A DNA stretch of 64,000 bases, taken from contig DASRFK010000082.1 in NCBI GenBank assembly GCA_035651635.1, positions 53,197 through 117,196 of the forward strand. Reading direction: 5' to 3'. The stretch comes from JANXQE01 sp035651635 (GTDB taxonomy: Bacteria; Verrucomicrobiota; Verrucomicrobiia; Limisphaerales; UBA8199). How positions within the stretch are numbered: the stretch's first letter is position 1; the number at the start of each line of letters is the position of its first letter. The position numbers and the translations under genes were made by a program. Shown here one piece after another: positions 26,814-36,120 of this stretch. The notes under the pieces were generated by a model. The model did not search any database and was not told the DNA's origin. It saw nothing but the letters and a program-made list of their open reading frames with translations.

Positions 26814-27628
26814 CCGTTGATACACCCTTCCAACTCCCGCACCGCGCGGCTGACCAGGCGGAAGTCGATTTTTTCACGTTGCGCCACAAACCCGGCGAGC
26901 AGCGCCTTGTCGCACACGGCGTTGACCAGGCGCGGAATGCCTTGGGTGTAGCGGTAGACGCGCCACAAAGCCGGCTTGGTAAAATAAGGCACGCCGTTCC
27001 CGCCGGAGACATGGAGCCGATGCCGGACATATTGGCTGACTTCCTGCCGGCTCAAGGGGGGCAGGTGATATCGGACTGTGATGCGCTGGCGCAGTTGCCG
27101 CAGGCGCGGGTTGTTCAGACGATCGCGCAGTTCCGGCTGGCCCATCAGGACGATCTGCAGCAACTTGCGGTCGTCGGTTTCCAAGTTGGAAAGCAGGCGC
27201 ACCTGTTCGAGTAACTCATCCGTGAGATCCTGGGCCTCATCAACGATCAGGACGGCATCCTTTCCGCGTTCGACCTGCTGCAGGAGAAATTCGTTAATAA
27301 CCGATACAGTATCCAATCGGTCCAGACCGCTGACCGGCAACCCGAACTCGATGGCGATGGCTTTGATGAGCTCGTCGGCGCTCATCACCGGGTTGAGAAT
27401 CAGCGCCGTGGCGTACTGCTGTGGGTCGAGTTGTTCGAGCATTGCCCGGCATAACGTCGTCTTGCCCGCGCCGACTTCGCCGGTTAACTGGACAAAGCCT
27501 TTGCGCTCACGCAAGCCGTACAACAGATGGTTGTAGGCCTCGCGATGCCGCGCGCTATAAAACAGGAACCGCGGGTTTGGGGTAATATCAAAAGGCGGCT
27601 CGGTCAGGCCGTAAAAGTCCAGGTACAC
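26810..27628 (-). CDS. GspA/ExeA-like AAA ATPase
   Basis: 272 residues from a GTG that reads VYLDFYGLTEPPFDITPNP, the family N-terminus; a longer start at 27670 would run into the flanking repeat. Walker A TGEVGAGKTT lies at 49-58, Walker B AVLIVDEAQDL near 125-136, and the sensor region VLMGQPELRDRL follows. Coupled to the GspB-like gene by a 4-bp overlap. No other type II secretion gene is nearby, so this pair may serve a general secretin or pilus machine encoded elsewhere. Confidence 0.9.
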   Translation of the reverse strand: MYLDFYGLTEPPFDITPNPRFLFYSARHREAYNHLLYGLRERKGFVQLTGEVGAGKTTLCRAMLEQLDPQQYATALILNPVMSADELIKAIAIEFGLPVSGLDRLDTVSVINEFLLQQVERGKDAVLIVDEAQDLTDELLEQVRLLSNLETDDRKLLQIVLMGQPELRDRLNNPRLRQLRQRITVRYHLPPLSRQEVSQYVRHRLHVSGGNGVPYFTKPALWRVYRYTQGIPRLVNAVCDKALLAGFVAQREKIDFRLVSRAVRELEGCING

Positions 27629-27665
27629 GCTCTTTGCGGAGCAGAAATGGTGCCGTCTGACAAAA

Positions 27666-27810
27666 ACCACGGGTGGACACGGATATGACCCAAAATGAAG
27701 GCTTTATCTAGGCTTTGCGGTTTTCGAAAGAATTGCCGAGGCAAGAAAGGTCGCCAGGGTCACCTTCTACGGCATCTTTCCATCCTTAATTATCGGTGTC
27801 TAGCCGTGGT
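27666..27810. repeat. Element with imperfect 19-bp inverted ends (CCACGG type)
   Basis: ACCACGGGTGGACACGGAT at 27666-27684 pairs with ATCGGTGTCTAGCCGTGGT at 27792-27810 in 16 of 19 positions. It fills the spacer between hisC and the GspA-like gene. Same general end sequence as the 21637-21802 element; weaker and probably older. Confidence 0.6.
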
Positions 27811-27850
27811 TGTCTTCCCCGTCCAGAAGCCAGACAGATTTGCCCAATAA

Positions 27851-28963
27851 TCAGCGCTTCAGCTCGGTTTTGATTGCCCGGATAAGAGCGCGGGCTTCTT
27901 CAGGCGTGCCGACCGTGATCCGCAGAAACTGGCGCACCTGCGGCTGATCGAACCAGCGGACTAGAATCTTTCTTTCGCGCAGTTTGGTGAGCCACTCTTT
28001 GGCAGAATCGCCGGGTGGCCGGGCCAAAATAAAATTCGTCTGACTCGGAAGGACAACGAATCCAAGTGCGGTCAACTCACGCGTCAGAATCTGCCGCGTG
28101 GCAGTGATTTTGCGGAAGTTCGCTCGGTAATAGGGCAGATTGTCCAGCGTGGTGGCGGCGGCGATTTGCCCCAAACCGTTTACGTTGTAGCTGTCACGAA
28201 TTCTGTGAAGCGCCGCAATGAGTTCGGCGTGGCCCACCAGGTACCCAACGCGCTGGAAGCACAGCGAATAAGCTTTAGAAAATGTTCGTGCGATCAGGAC
28301 GTGGGAATAGGTCTGGCAAAGCTCGAAGGCGTTTTCATCGGCAAAGTCGACATACGCTTCGTCTAAAATGACGACGCCGCGCAGGCTTTTGCAGATCGGC
28401 TCAAGCTGTTCGATTGGGTAGCCCCGGCCGCTGGGCGCGTTTGGAGTGGTGATAAAGGTCAGGGCCGCTCGGAAATCCCAGCGTTTGCCTTGCTTCAACT
28501 CGGCGACGCTAGGCAACCCGAAATCCGCCTCCAATGGCACCGGGTGCGGGCTTGCTCCATGGATTTCCGCCAAGACCGGGTAAAGCGAATAACTTGGGGA
28601 GAAGAACTGCACGCGGCTGGCTGGTGCAGGAGCCCGCCCCACAACAGGCTCGACAAAACAACGCACTGCCATCGCCAATAATTCATCCGACCCATTGCCA
28701 ACGATGATGTTTTCAGGGACACACCGATGGAGCCGGGCCAGTTTCTCGCGCAGAAACTGCGCCGTGGGGTTCGGATAAAGACGGAGCCGTCCGTCGGTCG
28801 CAGCCTTGATCGCAGCCAGAACCCGTGGCGAGGGCGGATAGGGATTCTCATTGGTGTTGAGCTTAATTAAGCCCCGAATCTTTGGTTGCTCGCCGGGGAT
28901 ATAGGGATCCAACCGCCGTACCAAGGGTCGCACGAAACTTGTGATGGAGCGTTCCTGACTCAC
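27851..28963 (-). CDS. hisC: Histidinol-phosphate aminotransferase
   Basis: PLP enzyme converting imidazole acetol-phosphate to histidinol-phosphate. 370 residues from a GTG that overlaps the hisD stop (GTGA). Expected landmarks: LIKLNTNENPYPPSP (~31-45), VGNGSDELL (~92), a YSLYP tyrosine region, the aspartate of VILDEAYVDF, and the PLP lysine in ARTFSKAYSLCFQRVGY. Complete C-terminus with LRITVGTPEEARALI. Translationally coupled to hisD, so the two late histidine steps are coexpressed. Confidence 0.95.
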   Translation of the reverse strand: MSQERSITSFVRPLVRRLDPYIPGEQPKIRGLIKLNTNENPYPPSPRVLAAIKAATDGRLRLYPNPTAQFLREKLARLHRCVPENIIVGNGSDELLAMAVRCFVEPVVGRAPAPASRVQFFSPSYSLYPVLAEIHGASPHPVPLEADFGLPSVAELKQGKRWDFRAALTFITTPNAPSGRGYPIEQLEPICKSLRGVVILDEAYVDFADENAFELCQTYSHVLIARTFSKAYSLCFQRVGYLVGHAELIAALHRIRDSYNVNGLGQIAAATTLDNLPYYRANFRKITATRQILTRELTALGFVVLPSQTNFILARPPGDSAKEWLTKLRERKILVRWFDQPQVRQFLRITVGTPEEARALIRAIKTELKR

Positions 28964-30246
28964 AGGCGCACGTCGGCGCTCAGGGCGTGGGCGCCCAGGC
29001 CTTCCAGCTCGGCAAATTTCCTGACAACTGGCACGCCGCGCTTGAGCGCGCTGCGGTTGTACTCGACCACGCTGGTCCGTCTTTGGAACTGATCAACGGT
29101 TAATCCGGCGAATGATCTGCCTGCGCCGCCGGTAGGCAAAGTATGGCTCGGACCGGCGACGTAGTCGCCCAGAACCGTTGGTGACCAGGGGCCGATGAAA
29201 ATTGCTCCGGCGGTGAGAATTTTTTCGGACAATTTACGCGCACCGCGCGTGATGACCTCGCAATGCTCGGGTGCGATCGAGTTGGCCAGCTCGATGGCTT
29301 GCTCGAGATTCTTCACCTGAATCAGCCAGGCATTCTCGAGCGAGTGCTCGATGAACGTTTGCCGAGCCAAGCCATCCAGCTGGCGGCTGATTTCTTTCTC
29401 AACAGCTTTAAGGAGCTTGCTGGAGGTAGTCAGTAACCACACCCGCTCGTGCCCCGAGCCGTGCTCGGACTGGGCCAGCAGATCTGCGGCGACAAATTTC
29501 GCGCTGGCGGTTTCATCGGCGATGACCAGCAGTTCGCTCGGGCCGGGCAGCAGATCGATGGCAACATGGCCGACCACCAGGCGTTTGGCCGCAACCACGT
29601 AAGCGTTACCGGGCCCGAAAATTTTCTGCACTCGCCGGACGGTCGCCGTTCCGTATGCCATCGCCGCGATCGCTTGCGCGCCGCCGAGGCGATAAATTTC
29701 CGTGGCTCCGGCGGTGCGCGCCGCAAAAAGCAGCGCGGGATTGATGCTCCCGTCGCGGCCGCATGGCGTGCACATGACAATTTCGCGGCAGCCGGCGGCC
29801 ATCGCCAAAGGAATGGTCATCAGCGCGGTCGAGACCAGGGGCGCAGTACCCCCTGGAATGTAAATTCCGACGCGCTGAAAAGCGTCGAACTTCTCTCCCA
29901 CAATGCCGCCATGCGAATTGCGCATCTGCCAATTCTTGCGCAGCGATTTGCGGGCGAAGGCAACAATGTTTTTTTCCGCTTCCGCGACCGCCGCACGTAG
30001 CAGGTCGTCGGCTTTCAGTGAGGCGGCGAGTAACTCCGCCTGAGTCACGGCCAGTTGCTCGGCTCCGAGTTTGGCTCCGTCGAACTTTTCGGTCAACTCC
30101 AGCAAAGCAGCGTCGCCGTGCTCACGCACTTGATCGAGAATAGCCCGGGTGCGTTCCTCGATGACCGGGTCAAACAGGCTCGAGGGCTGGGCCAGGACGC
30201 GTATTTGTTGGGCAAAATCACCGTCCGTGTGGCGAATGACTTTCAT
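28960..30246 (-). CDS. hisD: Histidinol dehydrogenase
   Basis: Zinc-dependent NAD+ enzyme that oxidises histidinol to histidine in two steps. 428 residues, normal length. The motifs GIYIPGGTAPLVSTALM, IFGPGNAYVVAAKR, GPSELLVIAD and LAQSEHGSGHERVWLL are in family order, and SIAPEHCEVITRGA plus YVAGPSHTLPTGGAGR close the active site. First gene of a hisD-hisC pair; the rest of the histidine pathway is not in the window. Confidence 0.96.
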   Translation of the reverse strand: MKVIRHTDGDFAQQIRVLAQPSSLFDPVIEERTRAILDQVREHGDAALLELTEKFDGAKLGAEQLAVTQAELLAASLKADDLLRAAVAEAEKNIVAFARKSLRKNWQMRNSHGGIVGEKFDAFQRVGIYIPGGTAPLVSTALMTIPLAMAAGCREIVMCTPCGRDGSINPALLFAARTAGATEIYRLGGAQAIAAMAYGTATVRRVQKIFGPGNAYVVAAKRLVVGHVAIDLLPGPSELLVIADETASAKFVAADLLAQSEHGSGHERVWLLTTSSKLLKAVEKEISRQLDGLARQTFIEHSLENAWLIQVKNLEQAIELANSIAPEHCEVITRGARKLSEKILTAGAIFIGPWSPTVLGDYVAGPSHTLPTGGAGRSFAGLTVDQFQRRTSVVEYNRSALKRGVPVVRKFAELEGLGAHALSADVRL

Positions 30247-30296
30247 GTGTCTGTGACTCGCTTTGATTCGCGTCCCTTAGCGTGGATTCGCGGTTA

Positions 30297-32288
30297 CTAT
30301 TTGTGGTTCACGGTGATCCCCGGCCAATCGTCCGTGCGGAACGGCACCGCCGGCAGCCCGGATTCATTATACAAGTTGCAAACCGGATTGATATCCCACC
30401 CGTACCGCACTGCGACCGGTTTATCGATTCCCGGCGCTGAAACCACGATTTGCTTGCCATCAATCTTCGCGTCGCCCCAAACGAATTTGCGATCTTCACC
30501 TGCCACCGCGAAGCCTTTGAGCGGACCGTCCTTGGCGACTAGTCCGCCATCGACGTGATCGAAGTTGAGGCGGGCGGAATTACCTTCGACTTTCATGGAT
30601 TTGTACCACGGACCGGAGTATTCGATCTTTTTGCCGTAAGTTTGAGCGAGGGCGCACAAAGCCAACCGCCGGCCCACCTCGGCTTTGTTCTTGGGATGGA
30701 TATCCTTGTCATCGCCAATGTCGATGGCGAGAGCCAAACCGCAGTGAGGCACTGACTTTGCCGTCATTGACTGGGCTTCGCGCAATTCAGCCCATTCGTT
30801 CTGGCGCGGAGCCGGTTGGGTCGCCTGCCACGCGGCGAGTTGGACAATATAAAATGGGAAATCCCCTACGCCAAAACGCCGGCGCCAATCCTGGATCATC
30901 GCGGGCAGTAATCGGCGGTACTGGTACGCGCGTTCCGCGTTGGACTCACCTTGGTACCAAATGGCGCCCTTGATGGCAAAGGGCAGCAGCGGAGCGATCA
31001 TGCCGTTATACAAGACGGTGACCACATTTGGGTTGTTGGCATCTTGCGGCACGGGCGGGGCGGGCAGTTTGTTGAACGGAACCGAGTCGCGCATCTGCCA
31101 ATCACCCGCCAATGACAATGCGTCGCCTCCGTCTGCCGGCTTCAGAAACATTTGCTCGGCATTGCCGACCAGGCCACCAGCTCCACCGGTATCGAGCACC
31201 CGCACGCTGACGACATTGGCTCCCGGCTTAAGCACTGATGCTGGGACCGTATAGACCCGATTGAGGTCGTAGCGATTCATTTGTCCGACCTTCATCCCGT
31301 TCACGAATGTCGTATCGACGTCGTCGACAGGGCCCAGGCCCAACCGGACCGCTTTGCCCGACCAGTTGGCGGGCAGTTCGAAGCTATGACGGAACCAGAC
31401 GATCCCGTCAAAATCAGGCAGACCCGCCTGCTCGAATGGTTGCGGCATGCGGACGGTCTTCCAACCCCGGGCCTCAAAGTCAGGCTTTGCCCAACCCTGA
31501 CCAGTCCCAGGATCGTTCTTTTGACACCACGCCTCGTACTCGGCGTCGTAGTCCAGCGGTTTACTTTTGTTCGAACTGGCAACCTGTTCCAGTCTTTGGT
31601 CGAAATCGCCCAAGGGTTGGAGCCCTTCCGTGCTCGTCCAAGCTTCGGCAATCGTGCCACCCCACGAACTGTGGATCAGGCCGATCGGCACATTTAACTG
31701 TTGATACAATTCTCGTCCGAAAAAATATGCGGCAGCGGAAAATCCGCCCCAGCTTCCCTGCATGACATTGGCCGGACTGCAAGGCAGCCATCGGCATTGG
31801 GCGGTTTGCACCGGAGTGCTAGCGATCAGATGCGGTACGGTCAGCAGCCGGATGTGAGGGAAGTTAGCGTTGGCGATTTCGTTGGTGACATTGCAGTTGC
31901 CGATGCCCATTTCCATGTTCGATTGGCCGGAGCACAGCCAGACGTCGCCGACCAAAACATCCTGGACCGTGGCTTTTTGGCCATTGCCCGAGCCAACCAC
32001 CGTCAGGGTTTGCGGTTCGGTCGATTCGCGCAGGCGATCCAGGTGCGCCGTCCATTTGCCATCCGCTTGCGCAACGGCCGTCTTTACTTGATTGCCGAAG
32101 GTAATCGTCACCTTGGTGCCGGGAACAGCCCAACCCCAGACCGGTACTTTGGTGCCGCGCTGCAGGATCAGGTGGTCTGAGAACAAGGGGTGCAGAAAAG
32201 GCAGGTCTGCCGTCGTTTGCGCGGGGGCCGAAAGAGCGGTCCAGGCCAGCAGCTGGATCCAGAAGAGCAGAGCGGTTTTTGGTTTCAT
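30297..32288 (-). CDS. Sialate O-acetylesterase, secreted (SASA family)
   Basis: 663 residues from the ATG at 32288. Signal peptide MKPKTALLFWIQLLAWTALSAPAQ. The SGNH-hydrolase block CSGQSNMEMGIGN holds the expected serine at ~127; a late block GAIWYQGESNAERAYQYRRL follows near 440. A carbohydrate-binding-like beta domain (DFDGIVWFRHSFELP...) is inserted between. Removes acetyl groups from sialic acid or other acylated sugars in plant/host polysaccharides. The longer frame upstream of 32288 lacks a signal peptide. Stands alone. Confidence 0.88.
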   Translation of the reverse strand: MKPKTALLFWIQLLAWTALSAPAQTTADLPFLHPLFSDHLILQRGTKVPVWGWAVPGTKVTITFGNQVKTAVAQADGKWTAHLDRLRESTEPQTLTVVGSGNGQKATVQDVLVGDVWLCSGQSNMEMGIGNCNVTNEIANANFPHIRLLTVPHLIASTPVQTAQCRWLPCSPANVMQGSWGGFSAAAYFFGRELYQQLNVPIGLIHSSWGGTIAEAWTSTEGLQPLGDFDQRLEQVASSNKSKPLDYDAEYEAWCQKNDPGTGQGWAKPDFEARGWKTVRMPQPFEQAGLPDFDGIVWFRHSFELPANWSGKAVRLGLGPVDDVDTTFVNGMKVGQMNRYDLNRVYTVPASVLKPGANVVSVRVLDTGGAGGLVGNAEQMFLKPADGGDALSLAGDWQMRDSVPFNKLPAPPVPQDANNPNVVTVLYNGMIAPLLPFAIKGAIWYQGESNAERAYQYRRLLPAMIQDWRRRFGVGDFPFYIVQLAAWQATQPAPRQNEWAELREAQSMTAKSVPHCGLALAIDIGDDKDIHPKNKAEVGRRLALCALAQTYGKKIEYSGPWYKSMKVEGNSARLNFDHVDGGLVAKDGPLKGFAVAGEDRKFVWGDAKIDGKQIVVSAPGIDKPVAVRYGWDINPVCNLYNESGLPAVPFRTDDWPGITVNHK

Positions 32289-32430
32289 GGAAAACGGAGT
32301 TAGGGGTTTAGCCGATGGTTTTCGCCACGCGATTGATGCCGCGATCTGCGGCCAAACGCAAAGAAAAACGGAAGGCCAGGCAAGCGGACACATTCGGACG
32401 ACGATGGCGCGGATGACACCAGGCCTTATT

Positions 32431-34083
32431 TCACAGGTTCAACTGCTGCAGACAATGCGTGAGATAAGGCAAGAGCTGTTTCTTCCGTGAGACAATGTCC
32501 TTAAGCTCGTAAACGCCGGCTTCGAGCCGCGGATAATCCAGGCGTGAAATGAAGCGCGAATCGCCAACCGCCAGTAATAAGGAAGATTGGGTATTCACAT
32601 CGGTAACCAGCAACGCCGAAAACAAATAAGCCCGCGAATTGCGATAGTGTTCCAGTGCTTCCAATAGCTCGGCTTTGCGTTTCCAGAACTGCGTGAACCC
32701 AACTTCTTCAATCTGGGCCACGCTGAAACGGACGCCATCTTCGTGGTATTCCTTGCAGTCGGTCGTGATGGCCTGGGACCCCGAGCGATGCGCCAGTGGC
32801 GAACCGGAGGCGAAGAGCTTTTCCGTGAACTCCCGGGCGTTAACCCCCGAGATTTTCTCGAGGCGCCGAAGCACCTCCTGGTCGACCGCCGTTGTGGTGG
32901 GGGAAGTCAGGTTCAGCGTGTCCGAAACCAACCCAGCCAGCAGCAGGCCGGCGACGGCGGGCGGCAAATCCACCCCGGACTGGAAGAAGCAATCAGCCAC
33001 GATGGTACTGGTCGAGCCGACCGGCTCGTTGCGAAAGAGAATAGGTTGCTGGGTAGTGAGAGAACCAATCCGGTGATGGTCGATGATCTCAAGGATATCG
33101 ACCTGGTCGGCGCCGGTCACCGCCTGGGACAGCTCATTGTGATCGACGAGGATGAGCTTGCGATCCAAGGTTTTCAGAAAATCGGTTTTAGACAGAATCC
33201 CCACCGTCCGGCCTTCCCCATCCACCACCGGGAACGCGTGAAAGGTCGAGGCTGTGGCTCGGCCACGAATCTCCGCCAGCGGGGTTTCCTGGCTAAACGC
33301 CAGAAAATTCTCATGCAACACATGCCGCACCGCAATGGACGCCCGGCAGAGGGCCGCGGTGGTGGCAGTGTCGTGCGGCGAAGAGACGACGCTGACCTGA
33401 TTCTTTCGCGCTGCTTCGAGGGTTTTGGGTTCCATGCCCAGGCCGCCGGTCACAATCAGGACCCGCACCCGTTCGCGAATTGCGAGGTTCTGGATATCCC
33501 AGCGGTCGCCCACGACCACCGCCAGTTTGTCGTGCGGGTACTTTTCGAGCCGTTCGGAAAACGAGTCCAGCCCCATGGCGCCAATCATGAGGACCAGGTC
33601 CTGTTCTTCCGTTTCGTTGTGCGCCACGAGCAATTCTCCCCCCAGGGTCTGCGCCAGGTTTCGCAGCGAGGATAATACCCGGCGCGAGTCAATCAGCCGG
33701 TTGGCGGCCGGGAACAGAAACTTGCTGACTTTGAAGAGCGACAACAAACCGCGGCAGCGCTGTTGCTCATCGAGCACGGGCACGACGCGCAGATTGTGTT
33801 CGTCCATCAAGCCCAATGCTTCCGCGGCGGTGCTTCCCGGGCCGATGCTGCGCACCTGGGCTTGCATCACGTCGCCGACCTTGGGCGAAACATCCGCGAT
33901 AAAGCGCGGCGGCGGCACACCAAAAGTGCGCAGCACGAAATCGATCCGATCATTGGTGTCACCGCACCGGGCGGCCACGGCCTCGGGCATGCCGGTCCTT
34001 CGCTTGAACTCGGCATACCCAATCGCCGAACAGATCGCGTCCGTGTCAGGGTTGCGATGTCCGATCACTAGAATTTCGCTCAT
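32431..34083 (-). CDS. Manganese-dependent inorganic pyrophosphatase with CBS and DRTGG insert
   Basis: 550 residues. Family II pyrophosphatase DHH domain is split: N-terminal GHRNPDTDAICSAIGYAEF (8-26) and, after the insert, LVDHNE and IIDHHRIG (~315-360), followed by the DHHA2 domain (SGSQAITTDCKEY onward). The insert (~70-300) has a CBS pair (VGDVMQAQVRSIGPGSTAAE at ~70-90 and FHAFPVVDGEGRTVGILSKTDF near 275-297) flanking a DRTGG-type domain. In characterised relatives this insert binds adenine nucleotides and regulates hydrolysis. Hydrolyses PPi to two phosphates. Confidence 0.92.
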   Translation of the reverse strand: MSEILVIGHRNPDTDAICSAIGYAEFKRRTGMPEAVAARCGDTNDRIDFVLRTFGVPPPRFIADVSPKVGDVMQAQVRSIGPGSTAAEALGLMDEHNLRVVPVLDEQQRCRGLLSLFKVSKFLFPAANRLIDSRRVLSSLRNLAQTLGGELLVAHNETEEQDLVLMIGAMGLDSFSERLEKYPHDKLAVVVGDRWDIQNLAIRERVRVLIVTGGLGMEPKTLEAARKNQVSVVSSPHDTATTAALCRASIAVRHVLHENFLAFSQETPLAEIRGRATASTFHAFPVVDGEGRTVGILSKTDFLKTLDRKLILVDHNELSQAVTGADQVDILEIIDHHRIGSLTTQQPILFRNEPVGSTSTIVADCFFQSGVDLPPAVAGLLLAGLVSDTLNLTSPTTTAVDQEVLRRLEKISGVNAREFTEKLFASGSPLAHRSGSQAITTDCKEYHEDGVRFSVAQIEEVGFTQFWKRKAELLEALEHYRNSRAYLFSALLVTDVNTQSSLLLAVGDSRFISRLDYPRLEAGVYELKDIVSRKKQLLPYLTHCLQQLNL

Positions 34084-34205
34084 GCCGTCCGTTTGAAATG
34101 TCTATCATAGCCTGACTTGGCAATCCTGTCGCCCGGGAGTTTTTGCTCGGTCAAAAGTGCGGGCGCGGTCCCGCGCCGCTGCGGCTGGGAAACCCAAAGC
34201 AAATC

Positions 34206-35831
34206 CTAGTGACATTGGACTTTCGAATCGGCGGAGCCCAAATCGCCGCCGCTACCGGCTGGCGTTCCGCCGGATCGATCTGCGATTCGGCGCAACACCC
34301 AGGCCGTACCAATCGTAACCGACGCCCCAATTAAAGTGAACCACGGCCAGAAAATCTCCGTGCCGAGATGGGCCATCCAGAAGCCTTTCGTCGCCGGCCA
34401 CACTGGGAGCACCTCGATGGCGATCATCACACACAGTCCAACGAGCATCCCAGCGACCACCGGCAACGGCCGCGCCTTGCGCCAGGTCAGCGCCAGAATC
34501 AGTCCGGCCACCAGGGCCCCGCTGGTTAAACCGCGCAGTGAAAAGGCCGCGTTTAGAACGAAGGCGACCCGCCGGCTCAGATATGCCGCGATTACCAGCA
34601 AGCCCGCCCAGACCAGTGTGGACGCTTTGCTGAACCGCAGAAAAAACTCCTCGTTGCGTTTTGGCGAGAGCGGTTTAACGAAGTCCATCGTGGACACCGA
34701 AGACAGGGAGGTCAGCGCGGAACTCACCGAAGACATGGCCGCCGAAAGAATCGCCACGATCAAGAACCCCTTCAGGACAGGCGGCACTTCCGTCATCATA
34801 AAGATCGGGAAAATGAAATCATTGGCCTTAATCCCTGCGCCCGGCTTCGGCTCGGGGAGCGGTATTCGAAAAGGGTGATGCTGATAAAACACCCATAGCA
34901 TCGCTCCGACCAGCAGGAACATCAGAAACAGCGGCAAAATGAGCGCTGCGCTCAGCAGGATGGCCCGGCGGCCATCGGCTACCGATTTGCAGGCCAGCAC
35001 ACGCTGCACAATCAATTGCTCCGCTCCGTGCGAGGACAAGACCAGTACCGTTCCCCCAATGAGGCCCATCCAGAGGTTGAACGGGGGGCCAAGCAGGAAC
35101 TTCAGGGGCGGTGTTCCCGAAGTCGGCCACACGTTCAACCAGTGCAATTTGCCCGCTGCGGCCGCTTCGGACCAGAGGCCACTCGCCCCGCCCGACATTA
35201 GCGAGGGGATATAAATCAGCGCGTACGCTCCACCCAGGACAAACAGGCAGAACTGGAGCACATCGGTCCAAATGACCGCTTTGACTCCTCCCACATAGGT
35301 GTAAAGCAAAGATAAACCGACAAAGAGCAGAATGGCGCCGAGAATCGGATCGCCTGTTCCCAGGCCCAGCAGTTTATCGCCGAGCATCAGCTTGATCGGG
35401 ATGCTGGCCACATACACCCTCACGCCCGCCGCCAGCGTTTCGCTGATCAGAAAAAAACCTCCTGCCGTTTGGCGCGCCGCTGGACCGAAGGCATTTCCGA
35501 ACAGCTCGTAGGGCGAATAAATCTCGCCTTTGAAATATTGCGGCACCAAGGCAACGGCGATGATGATTCGCGCCAGCATGTATCCGAGGAGCATCTGCAC
35601 AAAAGCGAGATCACTGCCGTAAGCCATGGCGGGAACACCGATAATGGTTAAGGCGCTCGTTTCAGCCGCGACAATGGACAACCCGATTCCCCACCACGGG
35701 ACATTTCTGCTGCCCAGAAAATAGTCGCGCGTGGTGCGTTGATCTTTGCCGAACCAGACGCCCAGGGACACGACCCCCAGGAGGTACAGGAGTATCACTA
35801 TCCAGTCACCCAGGGTGAAGTAGCCGTTCAT
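34206..35831 (-). CDS. Sodium/solute symporter (SSS family)
   Basis: 541 residues from the ATG at 35831; a longer frame upstream lies in CCGAA repeats and is not coding. Twelve or more transmembrane helices. Starts with GDWIVILLYLLGVVSLGVWFG, and has the family signatures YFLGSRNVPWWGIGLSI and LLFVGLSLLYTYVGGVKAVIWTD. Late block AAMSSVSSALTSLSSVSTMDF matches the Na+-site helix. Substrate unknown; position next to the sialate O-acetylesterase (1.9 kb away, same strand) allows a sugar or sialic acid as substrate. Confidence 0.9.
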   Translation of the reverse strand: MNGYFTLGDWIVILLYLLGVVSLGVWFGKDQRTTRDYFLGSRNVPWWGIGLSIVAAETSALTIIGVPAMAYGSDLAFVQMLLGYMLARIIIAVALVPQYFKGEIYSPYELFGNAFGPAARQTAGGFFLISETLAAGVRVYVASIPIKLMLGDKLLGLGTGDPILGAILLFVGLSLLYTYVGGVKAVIWTDVLQFCLFVLGGAYALIYIPSLMSGGASGLWSEAAAAGKLHWLNVWPTSGTPPLKFLLGPPFNLWMGLIGGTVLVLSSHGAEQLIVQRVLACKSVADGRRAILLSAALILPLFLMFLLVGAMLWVFYQHHPFRIPLPEPKPGAGIKANDFIFPIFMMTEVPPVLKGFLIVAILSAAMSSVSSALTSLSSVSTMDFVKPLSPKRNEEFFLRFSKASTLVWAGLLVIAAYLSRRVAFVLNAAFSLRGLTSGALVAGLILALTWRKARPLPVVAGMLVGLCVMIAIEVLPVWPATKGFWMAHLGTEIFWPWFTLIGASVTIGTAWVLRRIADRSGGTPAGSGGDLGSADSKVQCH

Positions 35832-35864
35832 GCCTGGGGAATCCAAAGGCCTATGGGTCTGGCA

Positions 35865-36114
35865 GGAAATCCGAAATCCGAAGGCCGGAACCCGAAGGAA
35901 GGCCGAAACCCGAAACCCGAAGGCCGAACTGACGCGGGTGCGCGACAACGCGACGAGAACGCCGAGGCGCGAAGCCCGAAAGAGTAATTGAGCACCGAAG
36001 CAATATGGCCAAGCTCACGTGATGAGACCAGCTCCGGCTTTGCAATTTGCGGTGGCGTTGGAAGTGTGTTCTTCGGAGTTGTATCTAGTTTCGGCCTTTG
36101 GCCTTCGGATTTCC
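35865..36114. repeat. CCGAA-rich element with inverted ends
   Basis: Left GGAAATCCGAAATCCGAAGG (35865-35884) with further CCGAA units to ~35935, and right TTTCGGCCTTTGGCCTTCGG (36089-36108), the complement, ~150 bp apart. Same unit as at 6642-6736. It lies between the symporter gene and the UreF-like gene and has no reading frame with protein-like composition. Confidence 0.7.
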
Positions 36115-36120
36115 CCGCGG

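Noticed and set aside
32743..33675. 310-codon plus-strand frame opposite the pyrophosphatase
   Set aside because: Shadow of a strongly conserved gene; no motifs, no signal, atypical composition.
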